Source of the DNA: Polytrichum commune
Lineage: Eukaryota; Streptophyta; Polytrichopsida; Polytrichales; Polytrichaceae
Reading direction: 5' to 3'
Assembly (NCBI GenBank): GCA_950295325.1
Contig: OX485805.1
Location: 48,444,758-48,508,757 of the forward strand
DNA length: 64,000 bases
The position numbers were made by a program, and so were the translations under genes. Position 1 is the first letter of the stretch. Every line of letters starts with the position of its first letter. The notes beneath the pieces are model-generated. The model was not told where the DNA came from. It did no database searches and saw only the letters and a program-made list of their open reading frames with translations. Positions 1 to 11,109 of this stretch are shown piece after piece.

Positions 1-2
1 AA

Positions 3-266
3 GCCGGCCATGTTTTCAAGTATGTATCAGTTAGGATAAATGATAGTACAGATTTTCCAACCAATTTTTCTTCGAAAGTACAAAGTGTTATAATATCCAC
101 CCTTCCATCAATATTAAAGACAGAGAATAATTTTCAAGACAGATCAATAAAAGATTTTGAAAAAATAGCTGAAACCAACATTGGATTGATAAATTTTTTT
201 GAAAGAACAAATGAACTACTAGAAAGGATAGATCACCAATTTCACCGTCTCATTAACAAACTCTAG
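3..266 (+). CDS. 3' end of an unidentified ORF, possibly the partner ORF of a Harbinger element
   Basis: An open frame enters from the left edge and ends at TAG 264-266, giving 87 residues. The visible part is charged and helix-prone with a leucine/isoleucine-rich tail (…NELLERIDHQFHRLINKL), as in a coiled-coil C-terminus. It lies tail-to-tail, 75 bp away, with the Harbinger transposase remnant on the other strand. PIF/Harbinger elements usually encode a second, Myb/SANT-like protein beside the transposase, so this may be its C-terminal end. That assignment rests on context only; no DNA-binding domain is inside the window. Confidence 0.4.
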   Translation, partial: AGHVFKYVSVRINDSTDFPTNFSSKVQSVIISTLPSILKTENNFQDRSIKDFEKIAETNIGLINFFERTNELLERIDHQFHRLINKL

Positions 267-340
267 TTTAAATTACTACTCTGATTCAGAACTAGAAGTA
301 TCATAGTTGCAGCCCTCAAATCGAAGAGTTGATTTTTGGG

Positions 341-1540
341 CTAAATGAGCTTTGTAAAAATCTTTGCTAATAGTAAATGCACACGGGTTGCTTCAGCCAA
401 CATTTGCTTCATGTTTTTTTGACACTCAATCTTTGTTTCTTCGCCTTCATCATTTTCATCTTCTACTTCTTCCTCTTCCTCCATTTCAATGAATGGTGTC
501 TCCTCAGCTTCGGGATTTACCTTCTGTAATTCTCTTATTTCCCTCAAAGATGCTTTAAGGGCCTTAAACATGTCAATATTTTGTAAATTTCCTAAAGACC
601 TATTAGCCTCCTCTTGCAAATTTTTCTCTACATCTACCGCCCATTCCATATTAAATTCATCATTCTGAATTATACACAAATTGTATAGACAAAGGGTTGC
701 GGTTACAATATCCGGTACATTCTGGAGCGCATATCAATTTTCTTTAGTAAAATCCGCCATATTCCTTTGAGAATACCGAATGCCCTTTCCACAGCCATAC
801 GGGTGTTTGATTAGATAAAATTCCAATGGGCTTTCCTTCTAGGTAAACCGTCCATTTCTCCCTTAAAATGTGAATAAAATCAAGGCCGCATTGGATAGGC
901 TGCATCTCCAATAAACTTGAATGATAAAAATGAACCTCTCATAATTTTTTTCCCAATTTCATATTTATGAAATAATGCCCAATTATGTATCCTCTCGGTC
1001 CATCCAAAATCATAGTCCCAAAATTTACAATCCACATCTACAATTTTGAAGCAAAGATGAATAAAATATTTTTTCTATTGTAATATGCTATTGGATCATG
1101 GGAAGGTGCTAGAATGGGTATATGGTTGCCATCTATTGCCCCTAATATGAAAGGAATGTCATGTAATGCCTCAAATCCAGAAGCTATCTCTTTCATTCTC
1201 GCAAGTGTGGATTTTAGAAAAACCAATAGTCGTAGCTAAATTCTAATAGCCTCACAACATTCTCTCACAATTTTTGAAGTTATACTCAACCTTATGCCGT
1301 ATACATCTCCAATCATTCTTAATGAACTCCTAGTTGCTAATCGAGACAAAGTTACCGCAATTCTACATTCAACACTAATACTCTCGTTGAGATGTGTATC
1401 TTTTTTCTTCAAAACATGCCCCAAAAGAGGTCATAAGTATTTGAACGTAAATTTATTCACCCACATTCGACGCTTAAATTTCCTCTCCAGAAATGATCCC
1501 ATAAGTGTTTGCTCCAAAAACCCTCCATATCTCTGAAATC
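341..1540 (-). pseudogene. PIF/Harbinger (HARBI1-like, DDE_Tnp_4) transposase, disabled
   Basis: The minus strand carries the family signatures in the right order. First a helical N-terminal part (RIAVTLSRLAT…SLRMIGDVYGI…TSKIVRECCEAIR), then the first catalytic block FILGAIDGNHIPI at about 1,100-1,150, then FIGDAAYPMRP (second Asp, near 900), then NTRMAVERAFGILKGIWRIL (the Glu region, near 770-810), then a C-terminal CLYNLCIIQNDEF followed by an acidic tail ending at 341. An in-frame TAG at 1,236-1,238 joins two stretches of the same frame. Further frame changes occur near 1,040 and stops near 830-870, so it cannot make transposase as it stands. Harbinger transposases cut and paste DNA in the nucleus together with a Myb-like partner. 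The start is uncertain; similarity fades upstream of about 1,540. Confidence 0.75.
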
Positions 1541-1559
1541 GCCAACAAGACCTTCCAAA

Positions 1560-2160
1560 ATCCACCCTCCGTCCTTGTGTAATAAATACCGCCATCATCA
1601 TCATTTGGACATTTTGCTAAAAAATTGCAAGTTTTTGCAACGCCAAAATGCCCACAATAACATACTTCATAACCATAAAGACCGAAAGGAGGACAATGAT
1701 GTGTTCCCTTCTAGAATCCATGGTTAAAGAGTGAGAGAGGAAAATTTCAGAAAATTCCTCCATTCATGTACCAAGTAATGATTTCAGACTTTTGCAAATG
1801 GTATGGGGTTTGGCCTTTGGACTCATCCTTTGGGGCTTCACACTATGACTGGCCAAAGGCTTCAAGTGGATTATTTTAACATACTTTTTCAGCCCAAAGG
1901 CTTCTCCTCTCGACATAGTTTGGTCCAGAAAAGTGACGCTTCTCCTCTCGACTTGGGCAAAGTGTGAACCGGCCCTTAGTTTATGAACATGTGCTTCTCC
2001 CACTGTGGTGTACTAAAATTCAGGGAACATTCTCTAAATAACTTCCTCTAAAACATAAGAGATGATAAGTGTTGTTTCAGTGCATAATCTACTGTAAAAT
2101 AGATACAAGATATTATTCTAGGTCGTACCTTGAAGATTGCATTTGGGCAGCGATATCAAC
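1560..2160. other. Non-coding stretch, no gene seen
   Basis: No convincing coding region. A short motif (CTTCTCCTCTCGAC) occurs twice, near 1,902 and 1,940, as an imperfect local duplication. Confidence 0.5.
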
Positions 2161-2164
2161 ATTT

Positions 2165-2250
2165 CTACCTTCCTCATATTGTTTGAGCGAAAAGGCAGGA
2201 GGAGCATCGTTGAGGAGGAAATTGGCTGGTTTTCCTTCCAAGCTGTTATG
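2165..2250 (+). repeat. Family R dispersed repeat, upstream half (split by the LTR)
   Basis: The stretch with CATATTGTTTGAG followed by an AGGCAGGAG-type motif and AAGCTGTTATG matches family R copies near 47,400 and 50,820. The copy resumes at 3,240 on the far side of the GC-rich block. Confidence 0.5.
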
Positions 2251-3239
2251 TGACAAAGGCATTATTTGTCGCGCACCTCTCCATGAGGAGTGCCCGAAAC
2301 ACCATGGGCACAAGGGGGACCCCGGAGTGACACCCGGGACTTGTGGCGCCGTTGGTGAGAGGGCCCAAGTGATCCTAGTGTGGGTGAGGGCCCCGGGCGT
2401 TGGGAACGCCTCCCACCCACGAAGACTAAGAGGCACAAGGGTAAGGCCATGAGTTATGCGTAGCTCATGGCGTAGTGATTCTAGAATGCTCAAGAACACG
2501 TCAATCGGAGGTGTGAGCTAGGAGTTATGGCCATTTGAGTGGGGCGCTGTCCCGGGACAGCGCCCTGCTGCAGCAGTGCCTGGGAGTGATTCCCGGGACT
2601 GCCAAGGTTCAAACAGGCATAACTTCCTCACCACTTCCCCGAATGGGGCAAGTGAGGAGTCCATCGGCATCTACGTGAAGCCTAGATGAAGATGAAGTGG
2701 TTGGTTGCTGGAATCAGACATCATACAAGGAAGTTATGATGGTCTGAAGCTGCTGGGGGCTTCTAGGCCCAGCGGCTAAGGGAAAATGTCCACTTGGCCC
2801 CAACTCTTGGTAGAGAGACAAGAGGTTGGTTGACGGTGGGGTAGGGGCCCCGCGTAGAGTCCTAGAGGCTTATATGGGTGAGGTGGTGTGGCCTCACCCA
2901 CCCGAGGCCGAACGGCAAGGCCTCCATGGGCTTTGGCCTATTGTGAGGCCATAGTTGCCTAGTATGGTTCGGGTTGTTGTAGTGTTGCTCCGGCAACACG
3001 ATGATCAACATAGGATTGGACTTCCATGGATGGAAGTCCACATTGGGGAAATGGGTTACCGATTAAGGGGTGAGTCCCGAAAGCAAAGTAGGAGGGTTGG
3101 TTCCCTCCTATGAACTATTGGTCCGGGGTAAGAGGAGCTATCCATTAGCATGGCGGAATGCGAATGGTTAGCGCTCGTAACCTTTGGTAGAAATGAAAAT
3201 TGGCAAGATTGTCAAGGGGGGCTAGCAAGGGTTGCGACA
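2251..3239 (+). mobile_element. Probable solo LTR (about 989 bp) inserted in a family R repeat
   Basis: A GC-rich block, unlike its AT-rich surroundings, begins TGACAAAGG and ends GTTGCGACA, so it has the TG…CA ends of an LTR. It is flanked by TTATG (2,246-2,250) and TTATT (3,240-3,244), a target-site duplication with one mismatch. A TATA-like TTATATGGG lies near 2,870. The flanks rejoin as one family R repeat, which supports an insertion with these borders. No internal retroelement genes are present, so this would be a recombined solo LTR. Strand is arbitrary. Confidence 0.5.
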
Positions 3240-3480
3240 TTATTGAATGGCAGACATGCTTCTCAACACCTGATTTCTCAAAGATGTGAAATATTCTTTA
3301 TGGGCCTCAAAGTCTAGAGAAAAATGAAAGTGTATTCAGAAAGAATGTGACGATGATACATATTTTCAGATGTTTGAAATTGGAGATGAGAGCTGCTCTT
3401 TCAATCTGACACAAAGATGTAATGAAAACACAGTACGAGCCGTATATTTGTTTTACCAAAACCAGAAAATTGTTGAAGTT
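3240..3480 (+). repeat. Family R dispersed repeat, downstream half
   Basis: Contains GATTTCTCAAAGATGTGAAA and TTCAATCTGACA…AGATGTAATGA, both shared in the same order with the copy at 48,770-49,090. Confidence 0.6.
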
Positions 3481-4510
3481 GTGTCCCACCTTAACCCTTT
3501 CTTGGCCCGGGGTCTATTACATGGGATCCTAAAATTTCAAACCACCTCCGTTGTTACACAAAGTTCAAGCCTTCTAAATAGGTTTTTTTTTTTTGATTGG
3601 GCTTTTGGGTGTGCTACATAAGTTGAGCACACATTCTATGGTTCAAGAAAAAATAAAATCCATGGAAATCTCATAAAATCTAATGGTGTTAAAGTTCAAT
3701 AACCCATGTAAGTCAACTTTGAAAATACTAGTTTTTTCTATAATTGAATGATGGGTTGACTATGGAACCTCAAAAAAAGTATATATGTATATTCTTCATT
3801 AAAAATAGAGTACTCTCCCATTTTAAAAAGATTGGTTTGGATTATTTTTGGCAAAGTTATGGTTGGTCAAAGTCCATTGACCGTTTTCTAGTCACCCTCA
3901 TGTAAAAAACGGGCATCCCCTTGGGCGGTGTGAAAATAATTTCGGGTCTGCCCATTTATCTACCCGGATTCTTTTGGGCAAAGCCAAAAATTTCCTACCC
4001 GCCCCGCCAATACTTCATCTTTCCACCTACAACACCTACTCAATATCATCTCATGTGCAATTATCTCCGAATTACTTTACATATTGCATCCCGTCATATA
4101 TTGTGCATAATTTTTTTTATTTCATGTACAAATGTGTATATATCAAAGAAATGCTAGTGAGAGGAATTGATCCTCTTCAACCCCCCTACAAGCACAAGTT
4201 CTTACCTACCCCTCACCCTTATGTAGTAAACATTCAAATATAATCTTTGACTCTTTTGCATGCCATGTTACAAAACATTGACCCAGGCAAAGTGTTTGGT
4301 CGTCACATGTAGGGCAATAATATTGTTGTTTTTTTACCACATGTTCAACACTTTCTTCTTTTCCTTTCTTTATGCCCGCTCCACATCATGCTATAATGAA
4401 GCATGTGTGCATTCCTAACTCCACTTTCCGTCGTGCATGTAGTTGCAGGCCGTTTAGCAAACAACATTAGTTTCTTTGCTATTGCATAATTGAAATCCCT
4501 ATGGGATAGA
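3480..4510. other. AT-rich non-coding stretch, no gene seen
   Basis: Contains a poly-T run near 3,580 and short low-quality ORFs without recognisable domains. Confidence 0.5.
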
Positions 4511-4519
4511 TTTTTTTAA

Positions 4520-4957
4520 TCACATGTTACTTCTATACATGACACATGAGTTTACCAATGACGTGTCAAGAGTGTGCATAAATAAACGATGCCACCACTT
4601 GTGATCTTTGTTTCAAACGGTGTGGTAGCCTCGAAGTTGATCCGCCACATCCACACCTCTCATGTGAGCTTGGTTATGAACTAGAATTGGGGAAGAAGGA
4701 ATGGACTTCTCCACGGTCTTATGCCACCTTTTCACAAACACATCATCATTCATGTCAATAAGTGAGAACACCGTGTTCAACAAAATAACTAGCTTATTGT
4801 TATACCAAGTCACTGCTGCTAGTAAATTAGATGCGTGCATTCTCCAATGTATGTCTCCCCTCTCCGGACCCAAAGTCAATGCTTGTGGCCATCCCTTCCT
4901 ATTGGTCTTGGTAGTACCCGTTGCACCTATCCCTTTCAACATCAAATCCCAAAACAA
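4520..4957 (-). pseudogene. piggyBac-like transposase, C-terminal fragment
   Basis: The minus strand reads LKGIGATGTTKTNRKGWP, then VTWYNNKLVILLNTVFS, then HMRGVDVADQLRGYHTV. After one in-frame TGA it continues KWWHRLFMHTLDTSLVNSCVMY. This order (ATGT..TNRKG, W.D.K.V..LST, MGGVD.AD, KWW.R.F.H..D.S..N) is diagnostic of piggyBac DDE transposases (DDE_Tnp_1_7). The aspartate of the GVDVADQ block is visible; the N-terminal DNA-binding part and earlier catalytic residues are not. The TGA near 4,613 and the missing N-terminus make it a pseudogene, unless upstream minus-strand exons (5,118-5,891) belong to it. piggyBac elements insert at TTAA. Confidence 0.7.
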
Positions 4958-5117
4958 TTAGGGTATCTGAAGATGACACATATGACATATCCGCTGAACT
5001 ACAATAGTATGAAGATGAAGATGTACTGACCTTTACGTGTTCTCTCAATTCGTACATTTGGTCATTTATGTGGTCAAAAATGCTAGGGTCTCCATCATCT
5101 ACCCATTCAACCTTAAT

Positions 5118-5891
5118 TTATGCAACATAATGCCTACCCCCCACCCCACCAAATAATTGAATGATCAACATGTGCACTTCATCCTTTGCATTCCAAAACT
5201 TGGACACCACAACACCATACACATGGACCAACTTGCGCATAGATGAATTCATATACTCTAACTTGGGGAGACCTCTTGTGATTATTTTGACAATCTTCCC
5301 TAGTATGCCCATGTCATAATTGTCATGGTATTGAACATCTAACCTTACACCATTTAGTGTATTGCTTCTTCTCCTAACCATTTCCGGTGATCCCGTCGGC
5401 ACATACATTTCATGAGGATTGTCATGATTAGGACTTGTAAATACATTTGTCATGTGAATCTCATGAGGGGCGTCATGAACATTATGTGGATTCCCATTAG
5501 GCATTTTAACAAGGCCATGGATAACATGAGACTCGACAGGCACAGTAGTGGTAGGACCAACATTAGAACGACCTCGCATTCTTGACTGCCGCAACAAAGA
5601 TTGAACAATATGCACATGGTTAGGAGCAACACACGAAGAATCAACATTGAGCATAACAAATGATGAATGAACATTAGAGGAGGATTGTGGCATTTCAGAT
5701 TCTTGAGGCAACGCAATCAAGATAGAATGACAAAAAACATTAGCGCATTCAGAGCTATGGCTTAGAGGTAATGTTGGAAAATCAATACAAGCATTTCCAA
5801 TGTGACCATTCACATCAGATTCGGTGAGAACTTTAAATTGGAGCCTACTTGCAGCTCTTGTGACCCTGGGCAATGAACTTTGAATGGGCAA
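5118..5891 (-). CDS. Unidentified ORF, 257 codons
   Basis: An uninterrupted minus-strand frame, rich in His, Asn, Ser and Pro in its first two thirds (many N-P-H and H-x-V motifs). It then becomes more globular (…DNYDMGILGKIVKIITRGLPKLEYMNSSMRKLVHVYGVVVSKFWNAKDEV…). I do not recognise the family. Just downstream on the same strand, 5,100-5,020, a further coding-looking stretch (VEWVDDGDPSIFDHINDQMY…) ends at a possible splice donor, so this could be one exon of a longer gene. It may be part of the piggyBac-like element downstream. No ATG-proximal signal decides the start. Confidence 0.3.
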   Translation of the reverse strand: MPIQSSLPRVTRAASRLQFKVLTESDVNGHIGNACIDFPTLPLSHSSECANVFCHSILIALPQESEMPQSSSNVHSSFVMLNVDSSCVAPNHVHIVQSLLRQSRMRGRSNVGPTTTVPVESHVIHGLVKMPNGNPHNVHDAPHEIHMTNVFTSPNHDNPHEMYVPTGSPEMVRRRSNTLNGVRLDVQYHDNYDMGILGKIVKIITRGLPKLEYMNSSMRKLVHVYGVVVSKFWNAKDEVHMLIIQLFGGVGGRHYVA

Positions 5892-6271
5892 ATTATTAGA
5901 TTTTATTTATTTATTATTTTTTGTGCCAATACCTACAACTGATGAATCTCTTGTGTCTCCTTCCTAGACACTACATTGCCTAAGCAAAGGAGAAGGAGAA
6001 TGCTCAAAGGTGTGAGGTGTAGAAAGTTGAGTAGTGGGAGCTTGAGCTACACTCGGGTGCAGAACACTAGCGGAACCATGTCCAAAGCTCACAAAATTTG
6101 AGGATCCTAAAAAATTCAAATTAATTTGCGGCATAGGAGGCAACATTGCAGCAGTAGCTTGAAGCGAGCACGGTTGGGAAGGAGGAATGCAACATTTAGG
6201 CAAGACATAGCCTGTACAAGGGGGGTCCCAAATTGAAATGAATGCAAACCTTTAGAGGGTGTTGGTGAAGC

Positions 6272-6622
6272 CTACGGCACGTTGAGGACTTGGGTGGACT
6301 TCGACAACTGCATGTTGCATCCAGGCAGGTAAGTGCCTCGGTGAACGGGAACGGGGACGGATGTTCCCACAAAATGTGCAGGTGCATGTGGAGGTGGGGG
6401 AATTAGGCAGGGAAAAAGAGTCGGAGCGCGACTTGGATGGAGGGGAGCAGGTACGTCGTTTGCACCCGGGGGTGGACCTGCTGACTGAAGTGGTGGTTGT
6501 GGTCGCAGGTGGGGGCGGCAAAGGCGAGGAGTCGAGGTTGATGCCTCTGTGGTCAGTAGCTGTTGCGGGGATGGCAAGGTTGGAGCTGCTGCGCTAACCA
6601 CAACTTTCTTGCGTTTCGCCAT
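6272..6622 (-). CDS. Proline-rich ORF, possible first exon
   Basis: From ATG at 6,622 the frame reads a basic start (MAKRKKVVV) that could serve as a nuclear signal, then a proline/serine-rich low-complexity segment. No domain is recognised. It lies upstream of and on the same strand as the 5,118-5,891 ORF, and might be its 5' exon. GC content is higher than in the neighbours. Confidence 0.25.
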   Translation of the reverse strand: MAKRKKVVVSAAAPTLPSPQQLLTTEASTSTPRLCRPHLRPQPPLQSAGPPPGANDVPAPLHPSRAPTLFPCLIPPPPHAPAHFVGTSVPVPVHRGTYLPGCNMQLSKSTQVLNVP

Positions 6623-6815
6623 CAACAAAGAGGGTGTGTTTGAGGTGAAAATTCACTTCAGTGAGAATCCTTCAACACAACCTTTTTCTTTGTGATCAGT
6701 CCAACCCGAGCTGCAAAATTCTCCAAGCAGCCCAAAGTGTTCTCGCAGTGGCTACTGCTCGAATGTGAAATCCTGGCAGCATAGACGCCGCAAGAAAGAG
6801 CTCTGATGGCTGCAG

Positions 6816-7028
6816 ATGCTCTATCATGTCTCGAACCTGAAGTTGGTTGCCTCCTTGACTAGATGTAACCCAATCCGCCATCGAAGTAGCAGCCTACCAC
6901 AAGTGTGCAGGCAATTCCTCTGCTCTAAGTGGAGGTGCGATCAAGGTGGCCGTTGTAACTATCGCCATGACCAACTAAAGTGGGCTCCCACAAAATCTGA
7001 AACTAATGCGGGCACCAACGGGAAATAA
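6816..7028 (+). CDS. Short ORF with a CCCH-zinc-finger-like motif
   Basis: The 70-residue frame contains VCRQFLCSKWRCDQGGRCNYRH, with spacing C-x9-C-x5-C-x3-H. It resembles the CCCH fingers of U2AF35-type RNA-binding proteins (CRQ…C.RGG.CN..H). Everything else in the frame is unrecognised and there is no flanking coding evidence. It may be an exon fragment or a chance match. Confidence 0.25.
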   Translation: MLYHVSNLKLVASLTRCNPIRHRSSSLPQVCRQFLCSKWRCDQGGRCNYRHDQLKWAPTKSETNAGTNGK

Positions 7029-7029
7029 A

Positions 7030-7400
7030 CATCGCCTAACGGGCAGTCTTGACAGGCAGAGACGGGCAGAAGAGCCTGCGAAGGCTTCGAGAGCTTCTAC
7101 GAAGAGCTTGGAGGGTCCCTAGCCTTGCAAAAATTCCATCTTTCTCATCTAGATGTGGATCTTCAATCAAACACCACGGTTGGAATGCCGTGGGCATCCC
7201 CGAGGTCCATGCAATTTTTTTGGGTAAAGAGCCATTGCACCAAGAAGAAAGGTGGGACCTCATTTTTGCAAAGAGCCCCTGGGGTCCTTGGGGGCAATAA
7301 GGGGTTAATAAATATCATAGCATGATGTTATACATGTGCTTCGAAGTTGGTCAGCTATCCTAGGAATGTGCACTTTCTAGGAATGAGTAAAGAGAGCACT
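7030..7400. other. Non-coding stretch, no gene seen
   Basis: Only short overlapping frames on both strands; nothing recognisable. Confidence 0.4.
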
Positions 7401-7830
7401 TTTAGCAAACATGTGTGCACTTCCACCCAGGATACACAAGATGCATACAATAACTTTTCCAAGTAAAATTATTTAGGGTTCGTGACACCAATCTAGATTA
7501 CAAGGCTCAACAATTTCCTCTACAGTATACATCAAAACATCACAAGAAATGGCTCATATGATGGTATTTTCACTACATCTCTATTTCATATCGAAGAGCG
7601 GGTCACCTTCAATTTTCGACAATCAAACCTATATCATTGCCATAAATGTTCAACACTCCTACCAAAAAGAGAGGCTCATAAGAGATGGTGATCAGATTGT
7701 GAGGGACCAGGTTTATCCTAGAAATTATGCCTCGACCATAATCACAACTTGCAGGATCATTACTAGTTAGTCCCATATTCTTGCTTCTGAGTACATATTC
7801 CCTCAAACATTAGCGGCCATGGATATCCTT
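7400..7830 (+). repeat. Family R dispersed repeat copy
   Basis: Carries the family landmarks in order: TTCGTGACACCA, AAGGCTCAAC, GGTATTTTCACTACATCTC, GGTCACCTTCAATTTT, TATATCATTGCCATAAA, AGGCTCATAAGAG. The same order is seen at 10,020-10,300 and 28,640-28,900. Function unknown; no coding capacity. Confidence 0.6.
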
Positions 7831-8355
7831 GCTAGAATTTTGTTGTCTCTGCTCGAGTACATTCATGGGGGCAACCCGTAAACATCAATCTTTTTCTTGT
7901 GTTCTAAGAAAGATTACAATGCGAAATGGGTCATATCCATTTCATCTTTTTGGTGGAACGAATTGAGAGAATGTCCACTACAATGATTCTATGGAGTTAA
8001 TATTGCTATATTTTTGTTGGCATAGGTCAAATTCGTTGTTTGGACATCAAGCTGAGATGCGACTGAATACACATTTCTCAAAAAAAATGAGATGGTTGAC
8101 CACACCTTCAAAGCATGCACATGTATATCCACACTCATTCAAATCTATTAGGGTGTGAACCAATGTGAGGTGCATGCATGATCTCTTTTCAGATTGCAAA
8201 AGCAGGTCAGCTACAAACCAATACTCCCAAACCTTCTCAACGACTGAAGCTTTCCGGGCCACTTTTGCAAAGCAGTGCAGGAGATTCGATACAGGTCACA
8301 GGCCCAAAATGCCACCTGATTGATATCTATAGAATATTTCATTGTGTGTTAATAT
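7830..8355. other. Non-coding stretch, no gene seen
   Basis: AT-rich, with no recognisable coding region or repeat. Confidence 0.4.
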
Positions 8356-8357
8356 GC

Positions 8358-8750
8358 AGTGTTCAAGATTGAAGTCTTCAATGCCCTTCAAATGCGACTT
8401 GGCCATTCAAAATTTACCTCTCTCAAAACATCCCTTCAAAATGCAACTTCAAATTGAAAATGAAGATGTCACTTGAAGTCCTCAATATAATATGCCCACC
8501 ACAAGAACCAACAAGCAGAGGGCATTGTCACTACAAGAAGTGGAGTTAGATAGTTGATTCTTAATTCTTCACATTGTACTAGAAACATGTACCAAATAAT
8601 TCATGCACAAGTTTAATATGAGTTTTGTATTTCATTTCTATATTCTTAGATTAACGTCTTGGATTTGAACGAGCCCTTAGCTTCAACTTAAGGGCTAAAA
8701 TTTGAGAGCCCTTCAAAATGAAGCTCATATGAGGTCTTCAATCTTGAACT
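8358..8750. mobile_element. MITE-like element with inverted ends (about 390 bp)
   Basis: The left end reads CAGTGTTCAAGATTGAAG and the right end, reverse-complemented, reads CAGAGTTCAAGATTGAAG. Both continue into a shared CCTTCAAA-type segment. There is no coding capacity. A second copy lies in inverted orientation at about 52,290-52,580, where Element 2 interrupts it. The target-site duplication is not clear. Confidence 0.5.
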
Positions 8751-11107
8751 CTGGTGTTATCAAACATTCCCTTGAGGAATGTGAGGGCGGAAGGTGCAAT
8801 TGCTGGGGTGAGTTACAGCCACTGAAACCAAAGAGGAACTTAAGTGCAGACATTCTCACATGATTCCATTCCGAGCGTGCTTACAACCAGTTACGAGTCG
8901 CTCAGGTGGACTTGTCTAATAAGCTTTTGAAGGTCTGCTGATCCACTCAGCTTGTAGATTTTCAAGTAGCAAGACGGAGAAGAGTATATTGAGATTTTTC
9001 ACTGGACTGTAGCCCGTGAGTGGATTTACTTCTGTGACCTTGGCCCACTTCAATGTAGTGAAACTACTCATAAAATAACACATGCATGCGTATATGAATC
9101 TCCGCTCGTTGAGCCATTAGTTTTTTTTCTAGATTTTCCATTCTCAAAGTCTTCATGTGTGCATGCCAACTTGACGATCTTTGGTCAGTTCCAATTTCCT
9201 CTCTTCCTCCCGGTTGCATCTCATCTCTTCTGTTTTCTAAATTGCCTTTTTTTTTCTTTCCTGTACATGTGAGTGGAAGGAGGCGAGGGAGACCGGCGGC
9301 CACAATTCTCCGGATTGTCCAAACTTGAGAAACTGAATTCCATCGACCTGGAAACCTAATCAGGGCATCTTGCTTTTGAAGGAATAAGCTCAGACGCATT
9401 ATTTGGGGAGAGCAAAGTGATCGATGGCAGGATAATTCCGGGAGCAGTTTTAGCAACAGCGTGATGGCGTCAAAGAACATTGCAATGAGCCGCAGAGGCG
9501 CGGAGGAGGGCTTAAGTGAGGTTTGCAAAATTCTGGCTGGTATATGGATGGCCCATATTGTTTGAGGGAATACCTGGAAGCAGGATTGAGGTACAAACCG
9601 GTTAGGAAACCTAAAGGCTGTGATATGACCAAGGTACTCTTTGACGGGCAAACCTGCTCCTCGCCATCTGACATAGTAAGATGTGAACAATGCCTTCTGA
9701 GCCTTTTGTTTTTTTTTTGGCGGCGAGTGTTGAACCTTTATGGCAATGATATAGGTTCGGTGCTCAAAATTGGAGGTGAACCTGCTCCGTCGATCCGAAA
9801 TTAAGAGATGTAGTGGAAACACCATTATGCGAGCCATTCTTGCAAAAGTCCATGTACGAATCTTGTATGCTTGCAAATGAAAAGACACAAGACTTAGGAT
9901 ACAAGCTTCACACAAGATGGGGTGTTCCCAACACTCTCTTTGCCAATGCAGCGCACATATCTCAAAACCATTGACATGGCTGACAAAGCACGCGCACGTA
10001 AATCAAAACTTACGACTCGTCAAATCTATAAAGGTTCGTGACACCAGGTCTACAAGGCTCAACGACTTCCTTTGTGTTCAAAACATATTATATAAATAAA
10101 ATGGCTCATACGGTGTTTCCACTTCATCTTTGTTTCGGATCGAAGGAGCAGGTCAGCTCCAATCTTTAGCACCCCAAGATATGTCATTGCCATAATTTTC
10201 AAATCACAAACAACAGGCTCATGAGGCAAATTTCACATCTTTGGAATCAGATAGTAAGGAGCAGGTTTGCCCTCCAATTTCTGCCTTGTTCATATCACAG
10301 CCGGATCATTCACAGTTTGGTCCAGCCCTTGTTCCTGCTCCCGCCTCTTCCCTCAATCAGTATGGGCCAATGATACCGAAAGATCAATGTTGTGTATCCT
10401 CAACTGCATTCTTCAAGTCCTGTGATACTTCGAGTCTTAAGATAGATTCTTCAAGTCCTGCATTCTTCAAGCCTTGAGATAGATTGCACTGTGAATTGGC
10501 TCACATCTTTTCTGACCATTTATTTGGTGCGAAGGATTCAGAGAACGTCCAGTATGTAGTCTACTTCAATTAGCCAGACGGTGGTTAATTAAGCACCTAT
10601 TCATGGAGTAAGCTCGCAAATTGCAGTGAATCACACCACAAGTTGTAATCAATGACAAACTGCACTGAAGCGAATTACATGGCTTTTTGCGATCGTCATA
10701 GTCTTTGAGGGTAAGAGCACCGAATCACCTTCAACCCTTAATTGTGGGTTGCAAGCCAGTTGCCTCAGCTTGCGCAAAGCCGCTTGTGTCCATGTTTCCA
10801 TATGATTCGTTTGCTATGATCATCAGAAGCAATAATGAAAGAGCAGCTGACACGTTTCTTTCAATGCTTCTCATCAGGAAATTGTGACAAATGGAGATTC
10901 TAGAAGTTAGCATGTGTTCTTGGAAGAAAGAGCGCTGGTGGTTCATCAAGCAGGCATATTTTTTCTAGTGCGGGATATATGTACATATAGAGTAGAAATT
11001 TCTATAGCCTCGGAGCAATGGAATACACATTCCTATTACTTTTTATCACCAACAGAAAGTGAGCAACTTGATGGCTGAGCAACTTGATGGCAAAGCTAAC
11101 TTAATTA
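8430..11107 (+). repeat. Arm A of a long inverted duplication (partner 50,130-52,580)
   Basis: About 2.5 kb matches the reverse complement of 50,130-52,580 with high identity. Shared landmarks include TTACGAGTCGCTCAGGTGG near 8,894, TTCCATTCCGAGCGTGC, GCAGGATAATTCC, GCTTGCGCAAAGCCGCTTGTG and TAGTGCGGGATATAT. Arm A has a 16-bp unit (TGAGCAACTTGATGGC) twice near 11,070, while the partner has it once. The arm contains two family R monomers (9,440-9,840 and 10,100-10,480). Frames on both strands have no recognisable product. The match stops at GCTAACTTAA near 11,105. Confidence 0.8.
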
Positions 11108-11109
11108 AG

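Noticed and set aside
2069-2499. ORFs of 127-128 codons on both strands in the GC-rich block
   Set aside because: They arise from GC-rich LTR-like sequence with few stops; no domain or codon signal.
9064-9915. 283-codon minus-strand ORF in arm A
   Set aside because: It lies wholly in the repeated arm; the partner arm at 50-52 kb breaks the frame and no domain is visible.
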